Under the pieces are notes generated by a model. That model was not told the origin of the DNA. It saw only the letters and a program-made list of their open reading frames with translations, and made no database searches. Shown piece by piece: positions 36,937-45,626 of a stretch of DNA of 51,728 bases (position 1 is its first letter; each line of letters opens with the position of its first letter). The stretch spans positions 1 to 51,728 of the forward strand of contig JAJFHC010000287.1 of assembly GCA_021775835.1 (NCBI GenBank), written 5' to 3'. Position numbers and translations under genes: made by a program. This DNA is from Hyphomicrobiales bacterium (lineage in GTDB: Bacteria; Pseudomonadota; Alphaproteobacteria; Rhizobiales; JAJFHC01).

Positions 36937-36996
36937 GCAGAATCCTGAATTTGGTTTTGTAGAATGGCGCTGGGAACTTGATCGGTGGCCGCATAA

Positions 36997-37033
36997 TCAC
37001 TTGTAATCGTTCAAGAACCCAAATGCCAAGTGA
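36997..37033 (+). repeat. Inverted repeat upstream of the antiporter gene
   Basis: TCACTTG (36997-37003) and CAAGTGA (37027-37033) are perfect 7-bp arms with a 23-nt loop; GTGATT immediately after the second arm offers an alternative partner for AATCAC and is followed by a T-run. It ends 46 bp before the antiporter ATG, in a divergent region. An attenuator or an operator is possible. Confidence 0.35.
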
Positions 37034-37079
37034 GTGATTTTTCCTCGACGAAACGACACGGAACGTTTACGCAAACAGC

Positions 37080-39578
37080 ATGAGCATAATCGGTTTCGCC
37101 CTACTCAGCCTTGTCGGCCTCCTTCTGATCGTCAGTGTGCTGATGCCCATCGCCGAGCGCTTGAACACACCGTACACGGTGCTGCTGGCAGCCGTCGGGC
37201 TTTTGATCGGTTCGATCATATTGGCCATGGGGGCTAATCCCGCAAGTGACTTTTTCGAGAGTTATGAGGGGGGGCTGGCCGACTTCTTCAGCTTGGACAG
37301 CGAAGCGATTCTGTTCGTTTTCCTGCCGATCCTGCTATTCGAGATTGCGATCGCCGTGAATGTCCGAAGACTGCTGGACGATCTCATCATCGTGCTGATC
37401 ATGGCAATCGTGGCTGTTGTCGCTTCGACGTTTCTGATTGGTGCGGCGCTCTGGGGGATTTCGGCGGGCAGTGTGGTCATCTGTCTGTTGCTGGGAGCGG
37501 TTATCTCTACGACGGATCCGGGCGCGGTTGTCGCCATTTTCAAGGATCTGGGTGCACCGCGCCGGCTTCTTGTTATCGTCGAAGGCGAAAGCCTCTTTAA
37601 CGATGCAGCCGCCATCGTTCTCTTTTCCCTGTGTCTCGCGGCACTGACGGGCGGTCAGGAGATGAATGTCTGGGACGGTTTCTGGGCGTTTATCTACGGG
37701 TTCTCGGTCGGTGGTGCCGCCGGTTTCGCCCTGGGATGGTTCTTCGGATTTCTGTTCCGTGTTCTCAGGGGCAATGTTCTGGCGGAAATCACCCTGACCG
37801 TAGCGTTGTCCTACCTCGCATTTGTAATGGGGGAGTTTATTCTTGGTGCCTCGGGCGTGGTCGCAGTAGTCATTGCGGGTCTTGTGACCGGCGGCCATGG
37901 CCGGACGTTGATGGCGGCGGACAGTTGGCCCAAAGTCACAATTGTTTGGGAGCAACTTGGATTTTGGGCCAATTCGTTGATTTTCCTATTGGCGTCAATG
38001 CTCGTGCCCAGAGTCCTGGTGGGGTTGCAGTGGCAAGACGTTGTAGCGATTTTTGTTGTCTACGCGGCAGCGTTTGCAGCCCGCGGCGCAATGCTGTTCG
38101 GCCTGTTGCCGCTGTTCAGCAGAATGAGACTAAGCCCGGCAATCACAGGGTCCCAGAAAGGACTGATCCTGTGGGGAGGGATCCGTGGCGCCGCAACACT
38201 CGCCCTCGCATTGGCCGTGACGGAGAATAATCTCATCCCGGCTGATGACAGGCAGCTCGTGGGCGCCGTTGCCAGTGGATTCGTTCTTGTCACTCTTCTT
38301 TTCAATGCAACCACCTTGCGTTGGATTACCGGAAAACTGTCTCTCGACAAGTTGTCCGATGCAGATGTCGACCTGAGAGGAAGAGTGGTTGCAGGGGTTT
38401 TGACCGAGGTGCAAAGCCACATCCGCACGGTTGCCCGAGAACACAATATGTCACCGGATATGCTTTCAGATGTTGAGGCGCACTACACTCAGCGAATTGA
38501 GTCAATCAAGACGGACGGACCGGATGGTCCCGTCGGCGACATGGAAGACCGTTTGAGTCTTGGTTTCACGATGTTGGGGAATTTGGAGGCCAGCATCTAC
38601 GAACGCCGGTTTGAAGAAGGTGTGATGGGACGAACAGCGGTAAGAGGACTTCGTGCGATAGCGGAAAAGCTGGCTGACGCTGCCCGGACGAACAGCCAAA
38701 CCGGGTATGAAGCTCGAATGGTTGCCGTACTGGGATTTGGCCATCGGTTCAAATTGGCTCTCTGGCTCAATCGGACATTCAACGCGGACAAACCTTTGGT
38801 CCGGCAGGTTGCCAACAGGTTTGAAGAACTGATCAATAGCCGGATTGCGATACAGGATCTGCTGGCATTCTCAAGAAGCCGATTGGGCGTACTTGTTGGG
38901 GACGATGTATCCAGCATCGCAATAGATGTGCTCAGCAGTCGCGCAAAAGAAGTTGGCAAATCGCTGGATGCGCTGGAACATCAGTATCCGGATTATTCGA
39001 AACAACTGCAATCCTCAATCCTCACCCGCGCTGGGATGCGTCTGGAAGAGCAAAGATACCGGAGGTTGCTCGACGACTCCGTTATTGGAATGGAACTGTT
39101 TGGTGCACTTGAAAAGGGCTTGAAACAGCAAAGATCCGATTTGCTCAATAATTCGAGACTTGATCTTGGGCTGCGAAGCGAAGACCTGGTTGCCGATGTG
39201 TCGCTTTTTCGTGAACTCTCGGATGCGCACCGCGCCGAAATCGCAAACCTGCTCACGACCCGGTTGGTCGTGCCCGGGGAAACAATTGTGCGTAAGGGAG
39301 AGGTGGGAATTGAAATGTACTTTCTGGCATCGGGAGCCGCCCAGGTTGTTCTTGCCAATCGGAGTGTGATGCTAGGCAGTGGAGATTTTTTCGGAGAGAT
39401 GGCGCTCGTGCGCGAAAATCAGTTGCGCTCGGCTGATGTGGTTGCCCTTGGATTCTGCAGATTGCTGGTCCTGAGGAAACGGGATCTTGCGCCTCTGATG
39501 TCGATGCGTCCCGAAATAGAAAGTCACATCAGGAATGCCGCACAGGAACGATGGGAAGCGTTTGACAAGGACCACTAG
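37080..39578 (+). CDS. CPA1-type Na+/H+ antiporter with C-terminal cyclic-nucleotide-binding domain
   Basis: An 832-residue inner membrane protein. Residues 1-415 hold about 12 transmembrane helices with the NhaP-type signatures STTDPGAVVAIFKDLG and EGESLFNDAAAIVLF (Asn-Asp pair for cation binding). A roughly 280-residue cytosolic helical region follows. The last 130 residues form a CRP-like cyclic-nucleotide-binding domain, including the phosphate-binding cassette FGEMAL...RSADV with Gly-Glu and Arg-Ser retained. Cation-proton exchange may therefore be gated by cAMP or cGMP. It stands alone between divergent and convergent neighbours. Confidence 0.9.
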   Translation: MSIIGFALLSLVGLLLIVSVLMPIAERLNTPYTVLLAAVGLLIGSIILAMGANPASDFFESYEGGLADFFSLDSEAILFVFLPILLFEIAIAVNVRRLLDDLIIVLIMAIVAVVASTFLIGAALWGISAGSVVICLLLGAVISTTDPGAVVAIFKDLGAPRRLLVIVEGESLFNDAAAIVLFSLCLAALTGGQEMNVWDGFWAFIYGFSVGGAAGFALGWFFGFLFRVLRGNVLAEITLTVALSYLAFVMGEFILGASGVVAVVIAGLVTGGHGRTLMAADSWPKVTIVWEQLGFWANSLIFLLASMLVPRVLVGLQWQDVVAIFVVYAAAFAARGAMLFGLLPLFSRMRLSPAITGSQKGLILWGGIRGAATLALALAVTENNLIPADDRQLVGAVASGFVLVTLLFNATTLRWITGKLSLDKLSDADVDLRGRVVAGVLTEVQSHIRTVAREHNMSPDMLSDVEAHYTQRIESIKTDGPDGPVGDMEDRLSLGFTMLGNLEASIYERRFEEGVMGRTAVRGLRAIAEKLADAARTNSQTGYEARMVAVLGFGHRFKLALWLNRTFNADKPLVRQVANRFEELINSRIAIQDLLAFSRSRLGVLVGDDVSSIAIDVLSSRAKEVGKSLDALEHQYPDYSKQLQSSILTRAGMRLEEQRYRRLLDDSVIGMELFGALEKGLKQQRSDLLNNSRLDLGLRSEDLVADVSLFRELSDAHRAEIANLLTTRLVVPGETIVRKGEVGIEMYFLASGAAQVVLANRSVMLGSGDFFGEMALVRENQLRSADVVALGFCRLLVLRKRDLAPLMSMRPEIESHIRNAAQERWEAFDKDH

Positions 39579-39595
39579 TTCCTTCCACGCCTAGG

Positions 39596-40645
39596 CTAGT
39601 CAGGTGTCAGTACAATGCGCCCCACGACGCGATGTGCTCTCAGATCGTCAAGCGACGCGTTAGCCTGGTCGAGGCAACGTCTCTCGATTGGTATGGAACG
39701 GACTGCGCCTGTTGCCACCAGGTCAAGCATTTCCCTGGCTTCCTTGAGAGAACCCACAAAGGTTCCTGCAAATGACATCGGCTTAAGCGGGAACATTGCA
39801 ATCGGCATCTCCAGCCGCCCGCCAATAAGACCGGAAATGACAACTGTTCCACCTTTTTTGAGAATACCTTGTGCAAACTGAAGGGAACTCTCCGTTCCGA
39901 CAAAATCCACGACGGCAGACAAGCCACCGGTTTCCTTTAGAATTACCTTCCTCGCTTCGCGGTCAGTCGGGTCGTAAACGGCGGATGCCCCTGCATCCAG
40001 TCCTGCCTGTCGCTTGTCGGGATCGATATCTGCCGCCAGCGGGGCAACGCCGAACAAGGACTTTGCAAATTGAAGTCCCATCATGCCAACGCCACCCAAT
40101 CCGATCAGCATGATGTTTGAACCGGCAAGATCGCTGGGTAACTTCTTCAAGGCACTGAAGGCGGTCAGTCCCGAACACATGTAAGCGCCAGCGAGAGCTG
40201 CATCCATGTTGTCATATTCAAGCAGGTATCGCGGGTGCGGGACAACCACATGCGAGGCAAACCCGCCATCCGCTGTAATACCCAGATGATGGGCAGTCCG
40301 GCAAAGATGTTCGTCACCGGTCTCACAGGTTGGGCACGAGCCGCAGCCTATCCAGGGGTACACGGCGCGCCGTGCTCCAAGGTCTACACCACGAGCCTCT
40401 GGACCAAGCGCTACGACTTCCCCTTCAATTTCGTGGCCGAGTGTAAAGGGAAGCGTCCGTCCCGCAGTGACGTCGAGTTTTTCATCTCCGCCAAGGTTGA
40501 AGTATCCATCCTGAAGGTGCAGGTCGCTGTGACAAACGCCGCAGTTCTTTATTGAGATGATAACCTGAGTTCCGGTGGGCTCAGGTGTCGTTGTTTGTGT
40601 CGCTTGGAGTGGTGCGCCGTAGGCGACCATCGATTGTCGTTCCAT
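39596..40645 (-). CDS. Zinc-dependent alcohol dehydrogenase
   Basis: A 349-residue MDR-family dehydrogenase. The catalytic-zinc Cys is in NCGVCHSD and its His in GHEIEGEV; the structural zinc site CGSCPTC...HLC is complete; the NAD-binding loop is GLGGVGMMG. The start is uncertain: ATG 40645 gives the family-like lead before AYGAPLQ and has a weak GGA site; ATG 40657 and ATG 40630 are alternatives. A further open stretch upstream runs into the preceding gene and is unlikely to be used. It is downstream of the exported hypothetical gene, 38 bp away. Confidence 0.88.
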   Translation of the reverse strand: MERQSMVAYGAPLQATQTTTPEPTGTQVIISIKNCGVCHSDLHLQDGYFNLGGDEKLDVTAGRTLPFTLGHEIEGEVVALGPEARGVDLGARRAVYPWIGCGSCPTCETGDEHLCRTAHHLGITADGGFASHVVVPHPRYLLEYDNMDAALAGAYMCSGLTAFSALKKLPSDLAGSNIMLIGLGGVGMMGLQFAKSLFGVAPLAADIDPDKRQAGLDAGASAVYDPTDREARKVILKETGGLSAVVDFVGTESSLQFAQGILKKGGTVVISGLIGGRLEMPIAMFPLKPMSFAGTFVGSLKEAREMLDLVATGAVRSIPIERRCLDQANASLDDLRAHRVVGRIVLTPD

Positions 40646-40683
40646 CTGCAAATCCATCAATGTGCTTGCCGAAGTTGGTAGAG

Positions 40684-41328
40684 TCAGTTGCCCAGGATAC
40701 TGGCACGTCTGTCTGCACAGTTCTTTTCTTTTTCCCGGTTGTCGCAGACGAACACATGATCCAGCCGGCCGGTTATGGCATTTAGCAACTCTGAATCTTC
40801 CGTTGGCGGTCGCCGTGATAGATCGTCGGAGTGCCACGCGCTCTCCACGACATACAAAGCGTCCTTGCCTTTGACTGCCAGTTGGACCCGGAATTCACGC
40901 TTGCGAACAAACTTGTTCTTCTTACGAACCTCGGGTTTGGTCAGGCATTCAATGAACGCGAGGGAGGACTCATATCCGTGACGGTCTTCTACATCTCCGA
41001 TGACCTTGGTCGACCGTGAGCACAAAGCCGCAAACCGCTCGATTGTGTGCCGGTTGTAGTCCAGGGGACCGCGTTTCAGGCGATCGTATATCTTTGTCGT
41101 GACCATGTAGTTCCAGCCTTCCACGGTCTCACCGTTCGGCACGTATTCCTGGATTTCCTTACGGTTGTCACGCACGTGGTATCCGATCTTCCAGCCCTCT
41201 GGCAGCGGCGTCACAATACGTTCCGGGGAAAGTTTGAGCTTCACCTTGTCTTGTTGCGCGTTGAGCGCCGTGGAGAAACCGGGAAGCAGCAAACACGCTA
41301 CGATGACTGTGCAGAATTTGTCGAACAT
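40684..41328 (-). CDS. Exported protein of unknown function
   Basis: A 214-residue protein with a clear Sec signal peptide (MFDKFCTVIVACLLLPGFSTALNA, cleavage probably before QQD). The mature part is basic and mostly beta-like, with segments ERIVTPLPEGWKIGYH and VEGWNYMVTTKIYDRL, and three or four cysteines that could form disulfides in the periplasm. I do not recognise the family. It sits between rsmA and the alcohol dehydrogenase on the same strand, 60 bp after rsmA. Confidence 0.65.
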   Translation of the reverse strand: MFDKFCTVIVACLLLPGFSTALNAQQDKVKLKLSPERIVTPLPEGWKIGYHVRDNRKEIQEYVPNGETVEGWNYMVTTKIYDRLKRGPLDYNRHTIERFAALCSRSTKVIGDVEDRHGYESSLAFIECLTKPEVRKKNKFVRKREFRVQLAVKGKDALYVVESAWHSDDLSRRPPTEDSELLNAITGRLDHVFVCDNREKEKNCADRRASILGN

Positions 41329-41388
41329 GAAGAGCGATTCCGGGAGCTTGGGCGAGTTTCCGACGTGACGAGTTCACGTCGAGCCAAT

Positions 41389-42282
41389 TCAGTGTCGCTG
41401 ATTCTCTACGGTGGTGGCAACTCCGGCTGTATCGCGGAGTATTGCAAAGTGCCGTGCCAGTCGGCAAAAACCATCCACATCAACATCTTCCGGCCTCTCC
41501 GTAGGCAGGAGGTCCGCGGCTTCAATGAGAGCCTCGGCACAGACCGGCAATGATCTGAGGCTGGAGCGCAGCATTTTTCGGCGCTGCCCGAAGGCCGTGG
41601 CCGTTATCCTTTCAAGATCTGCGACCTCACAGACTGGCCGGCTGACATTAGAGGGGACAAAATGCACGATGGATGATGTCACCTTGGGCGCAGGAAGGAA
41701 GGCCTTTGGATCGACGTCAAACTGGCGAGCGACCTTGCACCGCCACTGAGCCATGATGGACAGTCGTCCGTACGCTTTGGTTCCCGGATCCGCGGTCAAT
41801 CGTACGGCCACTTCCTTTTGAAACATGAGCGTCATGGAAGAATACACCGGAGGCCAACCGCCCGTGAGCCATCCAATGAGAAGAGGGGTTGCAACATTGT
41901 ATGGCAGATTCGCGACGATTTTTATCTCTCCGCTCAATCCAAGGCTGTCCAGTTCAACCTTCAAGGCGTCGTCTTCTATAACTGTCAGGCGATTGGGGTA
42001 GTTTTCGGAGATTGCCGCAAGTGCTGGAAGGCATCGCGGATCACGTTCAATACAGACAACTTTTGACGCGCCTTCCATGAATAAGGCCCGTGTAAGCCCG
42101 CCCGGACCAGGGCCGACTTCCAGAACGGTACAGTCCTCAAGTGGAGCGGCAGTCCTGGCGATTCGCCGTGTCAAATTGAAGTCCAGAAGAAAATTCTGCC
42201 CCAGCGACTTGCGTGCCGTGAGACCGCATGCCTCGATCACATCCCTTAGCGCAGGCAACCCGTCGCTAACCTCTGCGGTCAA
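41389..42282 (-). CDS. rsmA: 16S rRNA (adenine-N6,N6)-dimethyltransferase RsmA (KsgA)
   Basis: RsmA dimethylates two adjacent adenines at the 3' end of 16S rRNA. The 297-residue protein has KSLGQNFLLD, the SAM motif VLEVGPGPGGLT and the catalytic NLPYN. The start is a TTG at 42282 inside the end of surA: a full AAGGAGG (42295-42289) lies exactly 6 nt upstream, and no ATG fits. The 17-bp overlap with surA implies translational coupling. In many relatives pdxA lies between surA and rsmA; it is absent here. Confidence 0.95.
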   Translation of the reverse strand: MTAEVSDGLPALRDVIEACGLTARKSLGQNFLLDFNLTRRIARTAAPLEDCTVLEVGPGPGGLTRALFMEGASKVVCIERDPRCLPALAAISENYPNRLTVIEDDALKVELDSLGLSGEIKIVANLPYNVATPLLIGWLTGGWPPVYSSMTLMFQKEVAVRLTADPGTKAYGRLSIMAQWRCKVARQFDVDPKAFLPAPKVTSSIVHFVPSNVSRPVCEVADLERITATAFGQRRKMLRSSLRSLPVCAEALIEAADLLPTERPEDVDVDGFCRLARHFAILRDTAGVATTVENQRH

Positions 42283-43297
42283 TTAGTGCCTCCTTGCGAA
42301 GATCCCGCAGGTAGCGTGTACCATGAAGCAGGAACTGTTCTTCGCGCAAAGCACTTTCCACATCCTTCTTGGTAATAGACGGCGGTTTGAAGTCCTTTCG
42401 AGAACAGTACGCGAGCAACTCGATGCCGGTTCTCGTCCGGTTTGGTGGCGTGATGCCGCCTCGGCCGATTTTGCTGAGTATTTTGACAAGTTGGGGAGGC
42501 AAGCCGCTCAAGGGTATATTCGGCAAGTCGCGTACACCAACACCGGGAATGTTTGCCGTGATGCGTTTTAGGCTACCGCATCCCTTGAACTTACTGATCA
42601 TATTCTGGGCTTCCAGAAAACGAGAGCGAACGATTCCTGCCGGCGCGTTGTTCTCATATCTGAAGACGATCTGCTTCAGGTTTACCAGCCTTGTTGATTT
42701 GACGGGCTTTTTCGTCAACAAGGCGTGGCGCCGGTCTATCTCACGATCCGATACCTTGACCCGGTTGCCAAACCGACGCTGTATTATGGTGTTCCAGGAG
42801 AGTTGAGATTCCAGTTGATTGCGCAAGGAGGAAAGACGAATTCCCTGCCGTGCCAGCTTCTTTGTGAAACTTTCGACAGTATCATTGCCACTCTTCGCAA
42901 TCTGGCCGATCAGACGTTCAATTTCTGCCTTTGGAACCGTAATTTTTTGACGCTTTGCCTCTGTTTTTTTCAAGATGTCGTCAATCAACTCGTCTATTGC
43001 CTTCTTTCGGCGTTTTGCCTTCGAGGCACCCTTTGTATTCTTGCCACCCAGGAGAGAATTGATTTTCATTCTCTGAACCACGGCAAATTGCGTAACCGGT
43101 TGATCATTGACCACGGCAATGACGCTGAGAGTAGACTGCGCCGATGTTGTCGTCGTCGCTGAGATGCAAAGGAACATCGAGAGTACAGCGATGCATGTGA
43201 AAACGAGAGAGCCTGACAGGGCTCGCGGCGTCTCTCGCTGGGGCATTCTTGAATTCATATTTGCAGACGTATTGTTTGGAATTTCGCTACGAACCAT
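42266..43297 (-). CDS. surA: Periplasmic peptidyl-prolyl isomerase/chaperone SurA-like
   Basis: SurA escorts outer membrane proteins, including LptD, through the periplasm. The 343-residue protein has a signal sequence (hydrophobic about 30-50, then TTSAQS), the SurA N-terminal chaperone region (VVNDQPVTQFAVVQRMKI) and one parvulin-like domain with a Cys pair (CGSLKR, YCSRKD). E. coli SurA has two parvulin domains; a single one is common in alphaproteobacteria. ATG 43297 has GGAAA at a good distance; ATG 43258 is an alternative with a shorter lead. It lies between lptD and rsmA. Confidence 0.85.
   Translation of the reverse strand: MVRSEIPNNTSANMNSRMPQRETPRALSGSLVFTCIAVLSMFLCISATTTTSAQSTLSVIAVVNDQPVTQFAVVQRMKINSLLGGKNTKGASKAKRRKKAIDELIDDILKKTEAKRQKITVPKAEIERLIGQIAKSGNDTVESFTKKLARQGIRLSSLRNQLESQLSWNTIIQRRFGNRVKVSDREIDRRHALLTKKPVKSTRLVNLKQIVFRYENNAPAGIVRSRFLEAQNMISKFKGCGSLKRITANIPGVGVRDLPNIPLSGLPPQLVKILSKIGRGGITPPNRTRTGIELLAYCSRKDFKPPSITKKDVESALREEQFLLHGTRYLRDLRKEALIDRRG
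42289..42295 (-). promoter_or_regulatory. Shine-Dalgarno that fixes the rsmA TTG start
   Basis: AAGGAGG on the minus strand lies within the last codons of surA, 6 nt before the TTG at 42282. It is the strongest ribosome-binding site near the gene and decides the non-ATG start. Confidence 0.75.
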
Positions 43298-43379
43298 ATC
43301 GATTTCCGGCAATTTCTTACTATGTGGCAGACGCTTATCTGATGCGAATGCCCTTGTGTCATGGGAGTCGTTAGCAGGT

Positions 43380-45626
43380 CTAATTTATACCACTGCTAAA
43401 GCCTGCACCACCGATGGTTTTGAGCTCAAACCGCAAAGACACTGAGCGATCTTGCTCGATATCTCTGTCTTCGACGAACGTCTCGCGATAATGCACGCGA
43501 ACGCCGAAACACTCATTTTCATAACCGACGCCCACATAGTTGCTTATGCGCGAGTCTGTCTTGATATCATACCGGATACCGGCAAATCCCGTCCAGCGTT
43601 CAGAAAATGCTACAGAACCCTGCACCAGAATCTCTTCCGAATGCTCCGCACGTCCAAGAGCCGGCGCCTTGTCCAAGTCGGCGTATCTGGCATCCAACAA
43701 CAAGGAGGCATACTTGACCTGTGCGCCTAGTTCATTGCGCTCTATGTCAAGAGAGTCTTCGTCAAGACGAATTCTTGATGTCAGGAGGAGGTGTTCGTTC
43801 AACTGAAAGAACAACGCCCCCACATAATCCGAGAAATCGGTTTCAAGTCCGCTGCCTGCCGCAAACCCATTGTTCCCTTCGATATGATAGGATTGGCCGA
43901 TGGTGGCTTTCAGGAATCGGCCTGAGTTCATTCTGTAGGTGTAGTTCAGTCCGGCATTGGCCCGAATGCCACCTTCCCAGCGATCAAGGCCTGAAAACTT
44001 GTTGTGGCTGAACAGGTTTGTTTCGTCGAATTCAAACGACTGGGCGTCTTCATTCGGAATTTTAGCGGTATCGTATTCGTTGGGCCTCACGAGCAATTGA
44101 GCGACGGGCTCAATAACGTGGCGACCGGAGGCATTCAAATTGACGAAAGGCCATCGCACATCGACACCTACCGTCGGCAAGATTCTGGCCACTGTTTCAG
44201 CATCGCGAACTCCTGTAGGTCCGCCCGGATCCGCTACATTGTCCACGGCATAGATATCGCCACGGACATTGGCAAACGGTGTAACCACTGTTCCTGCATC
44301 GCTCACGAAAGTGCGTTCCCAATTGAATGCAGAGATTGCGCGCGTGGAGTCTGTTCCCGACGTGCGCGACAGGTGAAGAAAATTGGAATCTATTCTTACC
44401 TCGCCACCCAGAACAGGGTTCTGCAGGTAGTAGCTATGATCGATCACAGGCAACACGTACGGTGTTGTGCTTGATTTGTCGGTCGAAAGAAGACCTTTGA
44501 AATGATACGCCCGGGTATCGAAATAGTTCCGGTCGTGGGCGCCGCTCAAATAGACCTGCGATGTAAGGTCGGTTGTGGGACTGATCTTGTAGCGGCGAAG
44601 ATATGTGTCATCGCTTGTTAATGTACCGTTCCAACCCCATCGCCAGTTCTCGGCAAGACGGAAATTGCCCTTTGTGGCAACACTTCCCCGCCACCGGCTC
44701 TTACCTGACCGTCCGGAGTCTCTGGTCAGTTCATAAACACCAGTGGGCTTGACCGAATAATTGCCGTTGGCCAGTCGGTGCCGCCACGCAAACTTCATTA
44801 CCGGACCCTGCTTGGTCGTCAGCATAGGGCTTGCCGTCAGGTCGTAATTCGGCGCGAGGTTCCAGAAGTAGGGAACTTCAACACCAAACCCATAGACACT
44901 GGACAAACTGAACCCAGGAACGAGAAAACCGGACTTCCGTTTTACGGTCGGATCCGCATGAGAAAATTTGGGTACGTAGGCAACCGGCACGCCCAGCAGA
45001 TTGAACTGGGCGTTTTCGTACTCAATGGTTCGTTCCTGTTTGTTGTGGGTAATCTTGTCGGCTTTGATTTCCCAAGTAACAGGTCGTGTCGGATCTTCCT
45101 TGCACTCTTCACAGGCCGTGTAGGTGACTTCAGAAAATCTCGTTATGCCACCCTGCAGGCGCTGAGCGCTTCTGGCCCTGATACGGGCATTGTTTACGAG
45201 CAGCACCGCCACTCTGTCGACAAAACCCTCCTTGAAGCGTTCACCCAATTCAAGGCGATGGGCTGTCAGTACGGCTCCATCCGGTTCCGTCAGTTTGACA
45301 TTGCCGGTGGCGACAATCTTTTCCGTTTTCGGGTTGTAAGTGACCCGGTCTGCATTCAGCAGATAGTCGCCATACGTGATGACCACATCGCCGGTCGCAA
45401 TAACGGTTGTTCCGGTACGGTCGTAGGAAAGATTCCGTGCATCCACATGCACAAGGGTTCCCGGACCAGGGTCCTTGAATTCTCCTACAGGCGCACTGAG
45501 GACGTGATCGAATCCCACAAGAATTGGCGCGACCACAAGTGCCGCTGCCAAGGATATCCCGTATCCGCATCGAACGTAGAATGCGCGATTCACAGAGTTC
45601 TCTCTCAAAAGGCGTCGGCGGTTCAT
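43380..45626 (-). CDS. lptD: LPS assembly outer membrane protein LptD
   Basis: LptD inserts lipopolysaccharide into the outer leaflet. The 748-residue protein has a signal region, an OstA/LptA-like jellyroll (YDRTGTTVIATGDVVITYGDYLLNADRV-type start) and a large C-terminal beta-barrel. Two cysteines near 172 and 175 (TACEEC) and one near the C-terminus (ENECFG) are candidates for the disulfides of mature LptD. ATG 45626 is chosen; GTG 45659 has no ribosome site. Between them lies a run of eight G (45637-45630 on this strand). The usual upstream partners lptF and lptG are absent. Confidence 0.93.
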   Translation of the reverse strand: MNRRRLLRENSVNRAFYVRCGYGISLAAALVVAPILVGFDHVLSAPVGEFKDPGPGTLVHVDARNLSYDRTGTTVIATGDVVITYGDYLLNADRVTYNPKTEKIVATGNVKLTEPDGAVLTAHRLELGERFKEGFVDRVAVLLVNNARIRARSAQRLQGGITRFSEVTYTACEECKEDPTRPVTWEIKADKITHNKQERTIEYENAQFNLLGVPVAYVPKFSHADPTVKRKSGFLVPGFSLSSVYGFGVEVPYFWNLAPNYDLTASPMLTTKQGPVMKFAWRHRLANGNYSVKPTGVYELTRDSGRSGKSRWRGSVATKGNFRLAENWRWGWNGTLTSDDTYLRRYKISPTTDLTSQVYLSGAHDRNYFDTRAYHFKGLLSTDKSSTTPYVLPVIDHSYYLQNPVLGGEVRIDSNFLHLSRTSGTDSTRAISAFNWERTFVSDAGTVVTPFANVRGDIYAVDNVADPGGPTGVRDAETVARILPTVGVDVRWPFVNLNASGRHVIEPVAQLLVRPNEYDTAKIPNEDAQSFEFDETNLFSHNKFSGLDRWEGGIRANAGLNYTYRMNSGRFLKATIGQSYHIEGNNGFAAGSGLETDFSDYVGALFFQLNEHLLLTSRIRLDEDSLDIERNELGAQVKYASLLLDARYADLDKAPALGRAEHSEEILVQGSVAFSERWTGFAGIRYDIKTDSRISNYVGVGYENECFGVRVHYRETFVEDRDIEQDRSVSLRFELKTIGGAGFSSGIN

